In this document: piece after piece, positions 9,040 through 18,272 of the stretch
Position numbering within the stretch: the first letter of the stretch is position 1
Layout: every line of letters starts with the position of its first letter
Assembly: GCF_034119845.1 (NCBI RefSeq)
Contig: NZ_CP139420.1
Span: 2,334,001-2,398,000, forward strand
Direction of reading: 5' to 3'
DNA length: 64,000 nt
DNA from: Flavobacterium sp. NG2
GTDB lineage: Bacteria > Bacteroidota > Bacteroidia > Flavobacteriales > Flavobacteriaceae
Notes under the pieces: generated by a model
The model's database searches: none
Seen by the model: only the letters and a program-made list of their open reading frames with translations
Told to the model about the DNA's origin: nothing
Program-made: the position numbers and the translations under genes

Positions 9040-9047
9040 TTAATTTT
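9040..9047. repeat. Right target-site duplication of the transposon
   Basis: TTAATTTT is identical to 6727-6734. It includes the stop codon of the methyltransferase gene on the minus strand (TAA at 9042-9040), so that gene keeps its natural end. Confidence 0.9.
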
Positions 9048-9771
9048 TTTTCAAAACAAATATAATTTCGTTATCTGTTAAACCATAAAAAGTGTCTTTT
9101 TTAAATGGCTTAATTTCAACCTTAAAACCAGATTTTGTCAATCTGTTTTTTAGACCTTCAACCGAATATATTCTAACGTGATCTTCTTGTTCAAAATGTT
9201 TTAATCTTTCTTCTTTTGTCGTTATGCTATAGTCTTCATAGATATCACCTTCCTTGAATGGTGTTTGAACCAGTAGTGTTCCTGTAGGTTTTAGAATTCG
9301 ATAAAGCTCATTCATCGCTTTTCTGTCTTCAATGACATGTTCTAGAACATGATAACAAATAATTAAGTCAAATGTGTTTTCATCTTCAGGGATAGCGGTA
9401 ATATCATATTGATTATCTGAAATGAAATCACCTGATAAGTCTGTTGCAGTATAATATGTATGCTGTTTTTTCCAAATTCTAAATAAACTTCTGGAAGGTG
9501 AGAAATCTAATACGTTACTATGGGGTTTTAAATAATTTTGTTCTATCAGTTGCCATAATCTTCTATCTCTAGAAAGGCTTCCGCATCTTGGACAAACATT
9601 ATCTTGATTAGGTAAACTAATCCAATTTTTGAATTTTGTTTTACAAATAGTACATTGGTGTTTTGATCCTAAATAGAAGACTGACCAGCCTCTTCTTAAA
9701 TAAGGTTCTATCTTAAATATGTTTTTTTTAGATAAAACCGAATGAATTATTTTTTTTAAATTGTTATACAT
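9040..9771 (-). CDS. Class I SAM-dependent methyltransferase with N-terminal Cys4 module
   Basis: This 243-residue protein has two parts. Residues 35-70 hold two Cys pairs (CTIC and CPRC) in a rubredoxin-like zinc ribbon ending SLSRDRRLW. The rest is a Methyltransf_11-type Rossmann fold, with NVLDFSPSRSLFR replacing the usual glycine-rich motif I, then LIICYHVLEHVIEDRKAMNELYRILKPTGTLLVQTPF. The CYHVLEH segment is the motif seen in small-molecule and sugar methyltransferases. It overlaps the preceding glycosyltransferase gene by 8 bases, so it probably methylates a sugar or lipid-linked glycan of this cluster; the substrate is unknown. The transposon inserted right at its stop codon. Confidence 0.8.
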   Translation of the reverse strand: MYNNLKKIIHSVLSKKNIFKIEPYLRRGWSVFYLGSKHQCTICKTKFKNWISLPNQDNVCPRCGSLSRDRRLWQLIEQNYLKPHSNVLDFSPSRSLFRIWKKQHTYYTATDLSGDFISDNQYDITAIPEDENTFDLIICYHVLEHVIEDRKAMNELYRILKPTGTLLVQTPFKEGDIYEDYSITTKEERLKHFEQEDHVRIYSVEGLKNRLTKSGFKVEIKPFKKDTFYGLTDNEIIFVLKKN

Positions 9772-10657
9772 TTTTTGAGTCTTGTATGGTGCAATAATAT
9801 CCTAATTTGTAAAAATCTAATAAATATAGATTTGGATTCTCTGATGTTAAATTCACAATGATTTTAGGTCTTATTTTTAAGTAAATAAGTTTTACAATTC
9901 CAATAATACGAAGTTTTTTGAGAAAAAGATAAACTGCACTTAAATTAATGTCTTTGTATTCAATCTTATTATGTGTTATTAGTGAATGCAAGTTAGTAAC
10001 GGAGCTTTGTTTTTTTTTTATAAAATCAATACTAAATTCGTCGTTATGATGAATTAGGAAATTTTCAATATGATTTATTGAAATAGCATTTGATTGTAAA
10101 GTCTTTATAAAAATAACATCTTCATATCCATATTCAGTTATGTATTCTGGAAAAGGATATTTTAAAAGGATTTCTTTCCTTAATACTAAATTCCATGTAA
10201 AAACAAAATCGTAATTAAATTTTTGTCTGTGCTTTAAAGATTTAGTTTCGCGTTTTTTGCCGTATTTCCAACGAAGCATTTTTTCTTTAGTTGGTTTATT
10301 GTCAGGGTATTTAACCCCTCCAAAAATGATGGTAGTTGAATTTGTTATTGAATCAACGAAGTTTTTGAGGTATAATTTGTTCTCAGGTAGTGAATCAGCT
10401 TCCATTATTAAAACATAATCATATTTTGATTTAGTACATAAAAGATTGATGTTTTTACCTCTTCCTAAATTTACTTGGTTAACTGAGAAGTTACAATTAG
10501 TTAGTGAATTGATTGTGCTGTTTTCGTAAGTTTCGGTGCTATTATCGTCTTGAACAAGTATCTCATATTTCAAATCTAAACTATCAGCTTGTTTTTTAAG
10601 TTCTAAAACGAGTGGGTATACATTGTAGTTGTATGTTGGTATTAAAATAGATAGCAT
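9764..10657 (-). CDS. GT2 family glycosyltransferase
   Basis: This 297-residue GT-A enzyme has SILIPTYNYNVYPLV at the start, VQDDNSTE for nucleotide binding, the NLGRGKNINLL segment, MEADSLPE as the metal-binding triad region, and TEYGYEDVIFIKTL near residue 180 for the acceptor side. The C-terminal 100 residues are basic and hydrophobic and probably lie against the membrane. The gene is first of a two-gene operon with the methyltransferase and is divergent from the oxygenase-like gene. Donor and acceptor sugars are unknown. Confidence 0.85.
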   Translation of the reverse strand: MLSILIPTYNYNVYPLVLELKKQADSLDLKYEILVQDDNSTETYENSTINSLTNCNFSVNQVNLGRGKNINLLCTKSKYDYVLIMEADSLPENKLYLKNFVDSITNSTTIIFGGVKYPDNKPTKEKMLRWKYGKKRETKSLKHRQKFNYDFVFTWNLVLRKEILLKYPFPEYITEYGYEDVIFIKTLQSNAISINHIENFLIHHNDEFSIDFIKKKQSSVTNLHSLITHNKIEYKDINLSAVYLFLKKLRIIGIVKLIYLKIRPKIIVNLTSENPNLYLLDFYKLGYYCTIQDSKNV

Positions 10658-10718
10658 AGTTTGATTTTGAATTCCAAATTTAGAGTTTTATAGAATTTAA
10701 TTTAGAGTTATTGTAATT

Positions 10719-10736
10719 TATTTTTGCTTATTTTTG
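10719..10736 (+). promoter_or_regulatory. Tandem TAnnTTTG promoter -7 boxes
   Basis: Two copies of TATTTTTG (10719-10726, 10729-10736) match the Bacteroidota -7 consensus TAnnTTTG. A TTG at 10711 is a possible -33 element for the second box, at a rather short spacing. They support a translation start downstream at 10751. Confidence 0.4.
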
Positions 10737-10750
10737 TTAAAAAAGGTATT

Positions 10751-11563
10751 GTGGATAGAGAAGATATATCTAAAATTATTATCAATAAGATAGTTGATAA
10801 AAGTGAAGTAGCTAAGGCAATGTTTGCAGATTCAGGTTCAAAAATAGGTTACTTTTTTATTGATGACCTATTGCCTCAGGAAATTGTAAGTAGGATATAT
10901 GAAGTTTTTCCTAATTCAGACCAAATGGTTCTTAAAAAAAGCATTAGAGAAAATAAATATGTTGCTGCTCAAATGAATAAATATCACCCTCTTCTTGAAG
11001 AGATAATATATGCATTTCAGGATGAAAAGGTGGTAGCTTTAATTGGGGAAATTTGTCAAATAAAAGAAGCGATTCCAGATGAGTTTCTTTATGCTGGTGG
11101 AATTTCAATGATGGGAAAAGGTCAATTTCTAAATCCGCATTTAGATAATTCTCATGATAAGGATCGGGATAGATGGAGGGTTTTGAATTTATTATTTTAT
11201 GTTACTCCAAATTGGGAAGAAAATTATGGTGGTAATCTTGAATTATGGCCAGAAGGATTATCAGGTCAGCCAGTTACAATTCATAGTAGATTCAATAGAT
11301 TAATAGTAATGGCTACTCATAACAAGTCATTACACTCGGTGTCTCCAGTAGTTTATGAAGGTTTCAGATGTTGTGTGTCAAATTATTATTTTTCAAAAGT
11401 ACCTTTGTTATCAACAGATACATTTCATGTAACCTCTTTTCGAGGTCGTCCAGAACAAAAACTGATTGATGCAGTTTTACAGCTTGATACTTGGACTAGA
11501 ATGTTAATTCGTAAATTATTTAAAAAAGGAATTAAAGAAAATCCACACGTATATAAAAAGTAG
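10751..11563 (+). CDS. 2OG-Fe(II) oxygenase-like protein of the polysaccharide cluster
   Basis: This protein of about 270 residues carries a double-stranded beta-helix oxygenase pattern: FLNPHLDNSHD (metal-binding HxD at about residues 130-132), LNLLFYVTPNWEENYGGNLELW, then NKSLHSVSPV (distal His near 195) and GFRCCVSNYYF with the Arg that binds 2-oxoglutarate near 206. It probably hydroxylates a substrate linked to the surface polysaccharide. No ATG precedes the conserved part: GTG at 10751 is chosen, with TTG at 10724 as the alternative. Two TATTTTTG boxes (10719 and 10729) match the flavobacterial -7 element and would lie upstream of the GTG but overlap the TTG. Confidence 0.75.
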   Translation: MDREDISKIIINKIVDKSEVAKAMFADSGSKIGYFFIDDLLPQEIVSRIYEVFPNSDQMVLKKSIRENKYVAAQMNKYHPLLEEIIYAFQDEKVVALIGEICQIKEAIPDEFLYAGGISMMGKGQFLNPHLDNSHDKDRDRWRVLNLLFYVTPNWEENYGGNLELWPEGLSGQPVTIHSRFNRLIVMATHNKSLHSVSPVVYEGFRCCVSNYYFSKVPLLSTDTFHVTSFRGRPEQKLIDAVLQLDTWTRMLIRKLFKKGIKENPHVYKK

Positions 11564-11573
11564 CAAAGTTTAA

Positions 11574-12257
11574 TTAAACCGTCCTTTGAACAACCTCAAA
11601 AATCTTAGCGTCTTCACATTTTAATGTTTTGGCAGGGAATTTCATTAGCAACGCATAATCGTGGGTAGCCATGATGATGGTTTTACCGTTTTGATTAATT
11701 TTTCGCAGTACATCTAGTACTTCAGCACTAGTTTGTGGGTCTAGGTTTCCAGTAGGTTCATCGGCTAGAATAAGCTCTGGATCGTTCAATAATGCTCTTG
11801 CAATTGCAACACGTTGTTGCTCTCCTCCTGAAATCTGATGAGGCATTTTGTTTATATACTGTTTCATACCCACTTTGTCGAGTACTTCGTCAATTTTTTG
11901 GTCCATCTCTTCTTTTACTGTCCATCCAGTAGCTTTTAAGACGAATATCATATTGTCTTTGATACTACGGTCAGGAAGTAGTTTGAAATCTTGGAAAACA
12001 ATCCCTATTTTTCTTCTTAAATACGGAATGTCATTTTCTTTTAAGCCTACTAAATCAAAGTCTACAATATGTCCTTCACCTTCGTTCAAGGGTAAATCAG
12101 CATATAGAGTTTTCATTAAACTACTCTTTCCTGAACCTGTTTTTCCAATGATGTATATAAATTCACCTCGATTTACTTCAAGCGTTATATTAGATAAAAT
12201 GGTTTTATCTTCTTGAGAAATAGTTACGTTTTTTAAAGAAAGTATAGGTTGTGACAT
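11574..12257 (-). CDS. ftsE: Cell division ATP-binding protein FtsE
   Basis: This 227-residue ABC ATPase has Walker [10 protein letters not shown] near residue 39, Q-loop [10 protein letters not shown], signature [15 protein letters not shown] and Walker [14 protein letters not shown], all intact, with the H-switch in MATHDYALL. FtsE pairs with the membrane protein FtsX to control septal peptidoglycan hydrolases. The single-domain size and the [12 protein letters not shown] segment are typical of FtsE. ftsX is not adjacent, as is common in Bacteroidota. The gene ends 10 bp from the convergent oxygenase gene, with the palindrome GTTTAATTAAAC spanning the gap. Confidence 0.88.
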   Translation of the reverse strand: MSQPILSLKNVTISQEDKTILSNITLEVNRGEFIYIIGKTGSGKSSLMKTLYADLPLNEGEGHIVDFDLVGLKENDIPYLRRKIGIVFQDFKLLPDRSIKDNMIFVLKATGWTVKEEMDQKIDEVLDKVGMKQYINKMPHQISGGEQQRVAIARALLNDPELILADEPTGNLDPQTSAEVLDVLRKINQNGKTIIMATHDYALLMKFPAKTLKCEDAKIFEVVQRTV

Positions 12258-12503
12258 GATAGATTTAATTTATTGGGTAAAAGTAATAAGATAACGGTTG
12301 TATTCAAAATAAATTTCATTAAATAGAAATTAAAGTCATTCTATAAATTGAAGCATTTTTGTTTGGGTAGTTAAAGTTACTCACTTTAATTTATTTGTGT
12401 GATTTTATTTATTGCTTCACTCTGTTTTTATTGGCATTATTATTGGTTGTTGAAAACAATGTTATAATAAAAGTTAATTTCAGTTCGTTATAAACGTTAG
12501 AAT

Positions 12504-15500
12504 ATGATACATTTGAATATAAAAAAAAATAAAATGCATAAATTTTCACGGTTCTTCATTTTGTTGGTTTTTTCTAGTGTTGGCAATCTTTCTGCCCAAA
12601 AATCAGCAGTATATACACACGAATTAAAGAATTTTGACAAGGCGGTATCCTTGTATAGAGATGGTCAATATGCGTCCTCATTAACCCTTTTTGAGCAAGT
12701 GTACATAGAGTCTAAAGACCAAGAAGTTAAATCAGATTGTTCTTATTATCAGGCCAGTGCTGCTATTCATTTGGACCGTGGTAACGCTGGTGATTTGATA
12801 GATCGTTTTCTAACAGAATACCCAACAAGTGCCAAAAGTAATCAAGCTAATATTGAAATAGCTCAGTATTATTTTGAACAAAAAAACTATTCAAGTGCTT
12901 TACGATATTTTCAAAAAGTTGAGGAGTATCAACTGAAGAGAGAAGATAGAGATAAATTTAATTTCCAAAAAGGATATTGTCTTTTTAATGCTAAAAATAA
13001 AAAAGAAGCTACTATTTACCTGAATAAAGTGGTGAAGTCCCCTGAGTATGGCTCACAAGCTAAATATTACCTGGGGTTTATGGCATATGAGGGAAATGAT
13101 TATTCTCAAGCTAATAAATATTTTGATGAAGTGTCTGGTGATGATAAGTACAAAGAAAAATTGTCTTACTATCAAGCGGATATGAATTTTAAACAAGGGA
13201 ATTTTCAAAAAGCAATTGAGTTAGGTGAAAAAGCGATGGCAAAATCTACAGCTATTGAAAAATCTGAATTGAATAAAATTATTGGTGAAAGTTATTTTAA
13301 CTTAAAAAAATACGACAAAGCTATTCCTTATTTGACAGCATATAAAGGAAAAAGAGGAAGATGGAGCAATACCGATTATTATCAATTAGGATATGCTTAT
13401 TACAAGCAAAATAATTTAGAAAGTGCCATTTCCCAATTTAATAAAATCATTAATGGTAAAGATTTTGTGGCGCAAAATGCCTACTACCATCTAGGCGAAA
13501 GTTATTTGAACCTAAATAAAAAACAAGAAGCTTTAAATGCTTTTAAAAATGCATCCGAAATGAATTTTGATGCTACTATTCAAGAAGATGCTAGCTTGAA
13601 TTATGCAAAATTAAGTTATGAAATTGGGAATTCTTATCAAAGTGTACCAGCGGTATTATTAGGATTTATTAACAAATATCCAAATAACACTAACAGACCA
13701 ACTATCGAAAAATTATTGATTGACTCCTATATTTCGTCTAAAAATTATGATGAAGCTTTGGTGCTTTTAGAAAAAAGCAAGAGACCTGAGAACAAATTAG
13801 CTTATCAAAAAGTAACTTTTTACAGAGGATTAGAATTGTTTACGGATAGAAGTTATCAAGAGGCTCAAAAAATGTTTAAAAAGTCAATAGATAATCAAAC
13901 GGATGCTGAGTTTACTGCAAGAGCTACTTTTTGGAAAGCTGAAACTGAAAATATTCTAGAAGATCATAAAAATGCGTTGTTGAGTTTTAAACAGTTTATG
14001 GGGCTCCCACGCGCTTATGTAACTTCTGAATATAAAAATATTAATTACAATATTGCCTACGCTTATTTTAAGTTGAAAGAATACGATCAAGCGGGTGATT
14101 ATTTTCAAAAACAGATTGAAAAAGAAAAAGGGGATAAAGATCGCTTAAATGATTCATATTTACGTTTGGGTGATTGCCGTTTTGTAAATTCAAAATATTA
14201 TCCAGCTATGGAAGCTTATAATAAAGCTATTGAGTATAATGGATTTGATGCTGATTATGCTTATTTTCAAAAAGCACTTTGTTATGGTTTTGTTGGTAAG
14301 AGTGACAAAAAAATTGACGAATTGAACATGTTTATTAAGCTATATACGAAATCAAGTTATAGAGACGATGCTCTATTTGAATTGGCTAACACTTATGTGG
14401 CGACAAACAAACAAGATTTAGCATTGAAAACATACGATCGTTTAATTGAAGATTATAAAAAAGGTTCTTTTACACCAAAAGCAATTTTACGCCAAGGATT
14501 AGTGTATTATAACTCAGATAAAAATGATTTGGCCTTAGCCAAATTTAAAAAAGTAGTGACTGATTTTCCTAAAAGTCCCGAAGCACTAGAAGCTGTTTCA
14601 ACATCTAGGTTAATTTATGTTGATAGTGGACGAGTGAATGAATACGCTACTTGGGTTCGAACATTGGATTTTGTTGCTGTTTCAGATGTTGAATTGGATA
14701 ATGATAGTTACGAATCGGCTTATAAACAATTTGAACAAAAAAATAACAGTCAAGCTATTTCTGGATTCAATGCCTATATTTCAAGTTTCCCTAGAGGTTT
14801 ACATAGTTTACAGGCTAATTTTTATTTGGCTCAATTGTATTTTACCGAAGGTCAGGAAGCCAAATCGGTTTCTAATTATGAATACGTGGTCAATCAATCA
14901 CGAAACGAATTCACGGAGCAATCATTGACTAGATTAGGGCAAATTTTTCTAAAAAATACTGATAAAACTAAAGCGATTTCAATATTAGAGCGTTTGGAGA
15001 ATGAAGCAGAACTGTCTCAAAATAAGGTTTTTGCGCAGTCTAATTTGATGAAATGTTATTATGACAAAAAAGATTATTCACGTTCGGTGATTTATGCCGA
15101 AAAGGTTCTGAATAGTTCTAAAATAGATGATAATGTAAAAAGTGATGCTCAAATTATCATAGCGCGTTCTGCTATTCAAACTGGTGATGAAACAAAAGCA
15201 AGAGCTGGTTATACTAAAGTATTGGCTATTGCAAAAGGAGAGTTGGCAGCCGAAGCATTATATTATGATGCTTATTTTAAAAATAAAGATGGCAAATTTG
15301 AAGCTTCAAATGTTAGTGTTCAAAAAATAGCGAAAAGTTATTCCAGTTATCGTTATTATGGAGCCAAAGGTTTAGTGGTAATGGCTAAAAACTTTTATGG
15401 TTTGAAAGATAGTTTCCAAGCGACTTATATATTGGATAATGTAATTAAGAATTTTACGGATTTTCCAGATGTTGTATCAGAGGCTAAAAAAGAATTAGAC

Positions 15501-15548
15501 AGTATCAAAGCCGAAGAGTCTAAAACAAATTCATCGATAACAAATTAG
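12504..15548 (+). CDS. Large periplasmic TPR protein
   Basis: The 1014-residue product has a signal peptide ending SVGNLSAQ, so it is exported. A start at 12534 (second Met, MHKFSRFF) gives a more usual signal sequence. The rest is an almost unbroken array of tetratricopeptide repeats, about 20, such as KAISLYR-, YYHLGESYLNLNKKQEAL and ALYNIAYAYFKLKEYDQA, interrupted by longer spacers. The array would form a superhelical scaffold in the periplasm. Its 3' neighbour, 89 bp on, is an outer-membrane beta-barrel, and I infer a scaffold/barrel pair acting at the outer membrane. The pairing is reported here from gene order only; the molecular job is unknown. Confidence 0.8.
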   Translation: MIHLNIKKNKMHKFSRFFILLVFSSVGNLSAQKSAVYTHELKNFDKAVSLYRDGQYASSLTLFEQVYIESKDQEVKSDCSYYQASAAIHLDRGNAGDLIDRFLTEYPTSAKSNQANIEIAQYYFEQKNYSSALRYFQKVEEYQLKREDRDKFNFQKGYCLFNAKNKKEATIYLNKVVKSPEYGSQAKYYLGFMAYEGNDYSQANKYFDEVSGDDKYKEKLSYYQADMNFKQGNFQKAIELGEKAMAKSTAIEKSELNKIIGESYFNLKKYDKAIPYLTAYKGKRGRWSNTDYYQLGYAYYKQNNLESAISQFNKIINGKDFVAQNAYYHLGESYLNLNKKQEALNAFKNASEMNFDATIQEDASLNYAKLSYEIGNSYQSVPAVLLGFINKYPNNTNRPTIEKLLIDSYISSKNYDEALVLLEKSKRPENKLAYQKVTFYRGLELFTDRSYQEAQKMFKKSIDNQTDAEFTARATFWKAETENILEDHKNALLSFKQFMGLPRAYVTSEYKNINYNIAYAYFKLKEYDQAGDYFQKQIEKEKGDKDRLNDSYLRLGDCRFVNSKYYPAMEAYNKAIEYNGFDADYAYFQKALCYGFVGKSDKKIDELNMFIKLYTKSSYRDDALFELANTYVATNKQDLALKTYDRLIEDYKKGSFTPKAILRQGLVYYNSDKNDLALAKFKKVVTDFPKSPEALEAVSTSRLIYVDSGRVNEYATWVRTLDFVAVSDVELDNDSYESAYKQFEQKNNSQAISGFNAYISSFPRGLHSLQANFYLAQLYFTEGQEAKSVSNYEYVVNQSRNEFTEQSLTRLGQIFLKNTDKTKAISILERLENEAELSQNKVFAQSNLMKCYYDKKDYSRSVIYAEKVLNSSKIDDNVKSDAQIIIARSAIQTGDETKARAGYTKVLAIAKGELAAEALYYDAYFKNKDGKFEASNVSVQKIAKSYSSYRYYGAKGLVVMAKNFYGLKDSFQATYILDNVIKNFTDFPDVVSEAKKELDSIKAEESKTNSSITN

Positions 15549-15637
15549 TGTATTAAGAAATAGAAATATAAACCTATTAGCGACTTTCAGCTATTTCTTG
15601 TATAGAGAGATTTAGAGGAGAATTAAAGAAAAAAAAT

Positions 15638-17416
15638 ATGAAATTTAATTTCCAGCATAAAACAATAATTGCAATTGCATTGGTGAGTTTTCAGTACACC
15701 TTTGCTCAGAAAAAAGACAACATAGGTTCAGAAGAAGTTACTGTTGTAAAATCATACAACCCATCTATTTCAGATGCTTCAAAAATAAAGGAAACACCTT
15801 CGCTGGATGATGATGGTAATACCAAAAAAGAAACTATTAAGTATTCTATTTTTTCTTTTCCAGTGGCTTCTACATTTGCTCCGCTGAAAGGGAAAGCAGA
15901 AGGGGTAGAAAAATCAAAAAAAGCCCATTTGTATAATAATTATGCAACCTTAGGTTTTGGGAATTACAGAACCTTAAATGGAGAGTTGTTTGTTAATCAA
16001 GAGTTGAATAACAATGATTATGTAGGAGGAATGTTTCGTCATTTATCCTCCCAAGCCGGAGTTAATGATGTAGAATTACCAAGTGATTATTCAAATACTT
16101 CAGTTGATTTGACTTATGGGACAGATTATAATGACGCTACATTTAATTTTGATTTAGGATATAAAAACCAAATTTACAATTGGTATGGTTTGCCAATGGA
16201 TTTTGGAAGTTTTCAAACTCCGCAGGATAGAGCAAACTTAATTAGTAGTATTAATCCAAAACATTCCTATAACACTTATTCAGTAGGTGGTAGAGTTCAT
16301 TTTAGTGATAGTTTTATTAATGAAGCACAATTGAAGTTTATTCATTTTGCAGATACTTTTGGCTCTGCAGAGAATAGATTTTATGCTAAGCCCTCTTTTG
16401 AATTTGAGGTAGGGGATGAACTAGTGAAAACTAATTTGATTGTGGATTATGTTGGAGGTAGTTTTGAGCATAATTATGCAAGAAATAATGTAGCGCCAAT
16501 TAAGTATGGGTATACCAATATTGGAATTAGCCCGAGTTTTGTTATGTTAAAAGACGATTGGACTCTAAATTTAGGAGCGAGTATTTTTTATAGTTTTGGT
16601 TTAGAAAATGCGAAGAATGCTTTATTTGTTTATCCTCAAGTTACCGCTTCTTATAATGTAGTAGGGGATTTGATGATATTTTATGCAGGTGCGCAAGGTA
16701 GTTTAGAGCAAAACTCATATCAAAATTTTGTGGATGGAAATCCGTTTTTATCACCTACAATGGGGGATAATGGTACTTCAGGTTTTATGAGACCAACAGA
16801 CAAACAATATGATATATTTGCTGGTTTGAAAGGGAAATTGGCTAACAATGTGAGTTATAACTTGAGAGCATCTTATTTGAATGAAAAGAATAAGGCATTG
16901 TTTAAAAGTAATGATTATAATGAAAATGCCTCTAACGAATTCTATGCTTTTGGAAACTCATTCCAGGTGGTGTATGACGATATGAAAACATTGAGTTTTA
17001 CAGGAGATTTAAAAGCTAGTTTTTCTGAAAATGTAACTTTTAGTATTGGTGGTTCTGTATACAGTTTTAAAAACGATTTTCAACAAGAAGCTTGGAATTT
17101 ACCAACAGTTAAATTAGACTCCAAATTAGATTTTAATATTACTCAAAAATGGTTTGCTGGAGCGCAAGTTTTCTATGTTGGTGAAAGGAAAGACCTGCAG
17201 TTGAATACAGATATACTTTATCTAGTCCAACCTGACCCTATTATTTTGGATAGTTATTTTGATGTTAATGCTCATGTTGGTTATAAACACAATGAGCGTT
17301 TAACCGGATTCTTAAAAGTAAACAATATCACCAATCAAAATTATCAAAAATGGTTGAACTACCCTGTTCAAGGGTTGCAAATTGTTGTTGGAGCCAATTA
17401 TAAATTCGATTTTTAA
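15638..17416 (+). CDS. Outer-membrane beta-barrel protein (TonB-receptor-like, no plug)
   Basis: The 592-residue protein has a signal peptide (ending YTFAQ), then an unusual 80-residue polar N-terminus (EEVTVVKSYNPSISDASKIKETPSL) and from about residue 95 alternating amphipathic strands to a C-terminal aromatic FDF, typical of an outer-membrane barrel. The final KVNNITNQNYQKWLNYPVQG resembles the end of TonB-dependent receptors, but no plug domain or carboxypeptidase-like domain is visible. It follows the TPR gene, with an AGGAG sequence upstream, so the two are probably co-transcribed. Transport, assembly or adhesion roles are all possible. Confidence 0.75.
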   Translation: MKFNFQHKTIIAIALVSFQYTFAQKKDNIGSEEVTVVKSYNPSISDASKIKETPSLDDDGNTKKETIKYSIFSFPVASTFAPLKGKAEGVEKSKKAHLYNNYATLGFGNYRTLNGELFVNQELNNNDYVGGMFRHLSSQAGVNDVELPSDYSNTSVDLTYGTDYNDATFNFDLGYKNQIYNWYGLPMDFGSFQTPQDRANLISSINPKHSYNTYSVGGRVHFSDSFINEAQLKFIHFADTFGSAENRFYAKPSFEFEVGDELVKTNLIVDYVGGSFEHNYARNNVAPIKYGYTNIGISPSFVMLKDDWTLNLGASIFYSFGLENAKNALFVYPQVTASYNVVGDLMIFYAGAQGSLEQNSYQNFVDGNPFLSPTMGDNGTSGFMRPTDKQYDIFAGLKGKLANNVSYNLRASYLNEKNKALFKSNDYNENASNEFYAFGNSFQVVYDDMKTLSFTGDLKASFSENVTFSIGGSVYSFKNDFQQEAWNLPTVKLDSKLDFNITQKWFAGAQVFYVGERKDLQLNTDILYLVQPDPIILDSYFDVNAHVGYKHNERLTGFLKVNNITNQNYQKWLNYPVQGLQIVVGANYKFDF

Positions 17417-17445
17417 ATCTAGTTTTATCCCTAAGGTCTTTTTAA

Positions 17446-17533
17446 CCGCAAAGAGCGCTAAGTTTTACGCCAAGTTCACAGAGTTTTTTTATATTTCTTT
17501 GCTGTTCTTTGCGAAATCTTAGTGCTCTTTGTG
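17446..17533. repeat. Inverted repeat, CGCAAAGAGCGCTAAG type
   Basis: Arms of 16-17 bases (17446-17462 and 17518-17533, CGCAAAGAGCGCTAAG against CACAAAGAGCACTAAG on the other strand) enclose related sequence (CACAGAG, CTTTGCG). The A/G-rich AAAGAGCGCTAAG wording is a dispersed intergenic repeat type in flavobacterial genomes as I remember them. It lies between the convergent barrel and DUF2911 genes and could act as a bidirectional terminator. Confidence 0.6.
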
Positions 17534-17544
17534 TTTATAAAAGG

Positions 17545-18090
17545 TTATTCTGTGAAAGGAATCGCAACACGGATTTTATCCCATCCTAAGTTTAAAATGA
17601 TGCCATTATCAGCTTTGGTGAAAACCGCAGAAAACGCTTCTAGCGATTCTTCGGCTTGAGTAACTGGCACCACAAGTCTGGCAATGTCGTTTTTAGTTTT
17701 ATAAGTGTAGGCACCCCAAACATTAGTGTCTTTGTTGATGATGATGGTATAATTATCTTTTTCAGGAATAGTAAATAATGAATAAGTGCCAGCTTTTATT
17801 TTGGTTTTTCCCAAGTACATATCTTTGTAAAAAGTGATTTCATTGGCTTCATTTGCTCCTGTTCTCCAAACTTTTCCGTTGGGAGCTAATTCGCTTATAC
17901 TACGACCTTTTAACTGTGGTCTGCTGTAGTATATTTTTACTGATTTGGTTGCTTCCTTATGATCGGTTGGGTAAGCAGCAACGTCCATAGGACTTTTGTC
18001 TAAAGCTGGGAATTTTTGAGAATAAACATTAAAAGATAAAAATAGGGAAACTCCGAGTGCAATAGAACTGATTAATGTTGTAGTTTTCAT
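17545..18090 (-). CDS. DUF2911 domain-containing secreted protein
   Basis: This 181-residue protein has a signal peptide (to about residue 24, FNVYSQ) and a DUF2911 domain: SVKIYYSRPQLKGRSI, APNGKVWRTGANEANEITFY, and KAGTYSLFTIPEKDNYTIIIN. The family is common in Bacteroidota and its function is unknown; a small beta-rich periplasmic or surface protein is likely. It stands alone, divergent from 18273. Conservation of the RTGANEA motif suggests a functional site. Confidence 0.88.
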   Translation of the reverse strand: MKTTTLISSIALGVSLFLSFNVYSQKFPALDKSPMDVAAYPTDHKEATKSVKIYYSRPQLKGRSISELAPNGKVWRTGANEANEITFYKDMYLGKTKIKAGTYSLFTIPEKDNYTIIINKDTNVWGAYTYKTKNDIARLVVPVTQAEESLEAFSAVFTKADNGIILNLGWDKIRVAIPFTE

Positions 18091-18272
18091 ACTGTTGATT
18101 GAATTGATTAGAATTTAAATTTATCGATTGCTTTCGGAAATTGGTAAGATTTGGTGTTAAAATTTTAAAATGAATCTAATGGCACTATAGAATAAAACCC
18201 TAAATTTGTTTTTTATACATTGAAATTCTTAGTATCTCAGTAATTAAGAATCTTAGCTCCTCAAAAAAACAG

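Noticed and set aside
14638..14928. Overlapping 96-codon ORF in the TPR gene
   Set aside because: Shadow frame of a long, well-supported coding sequence.
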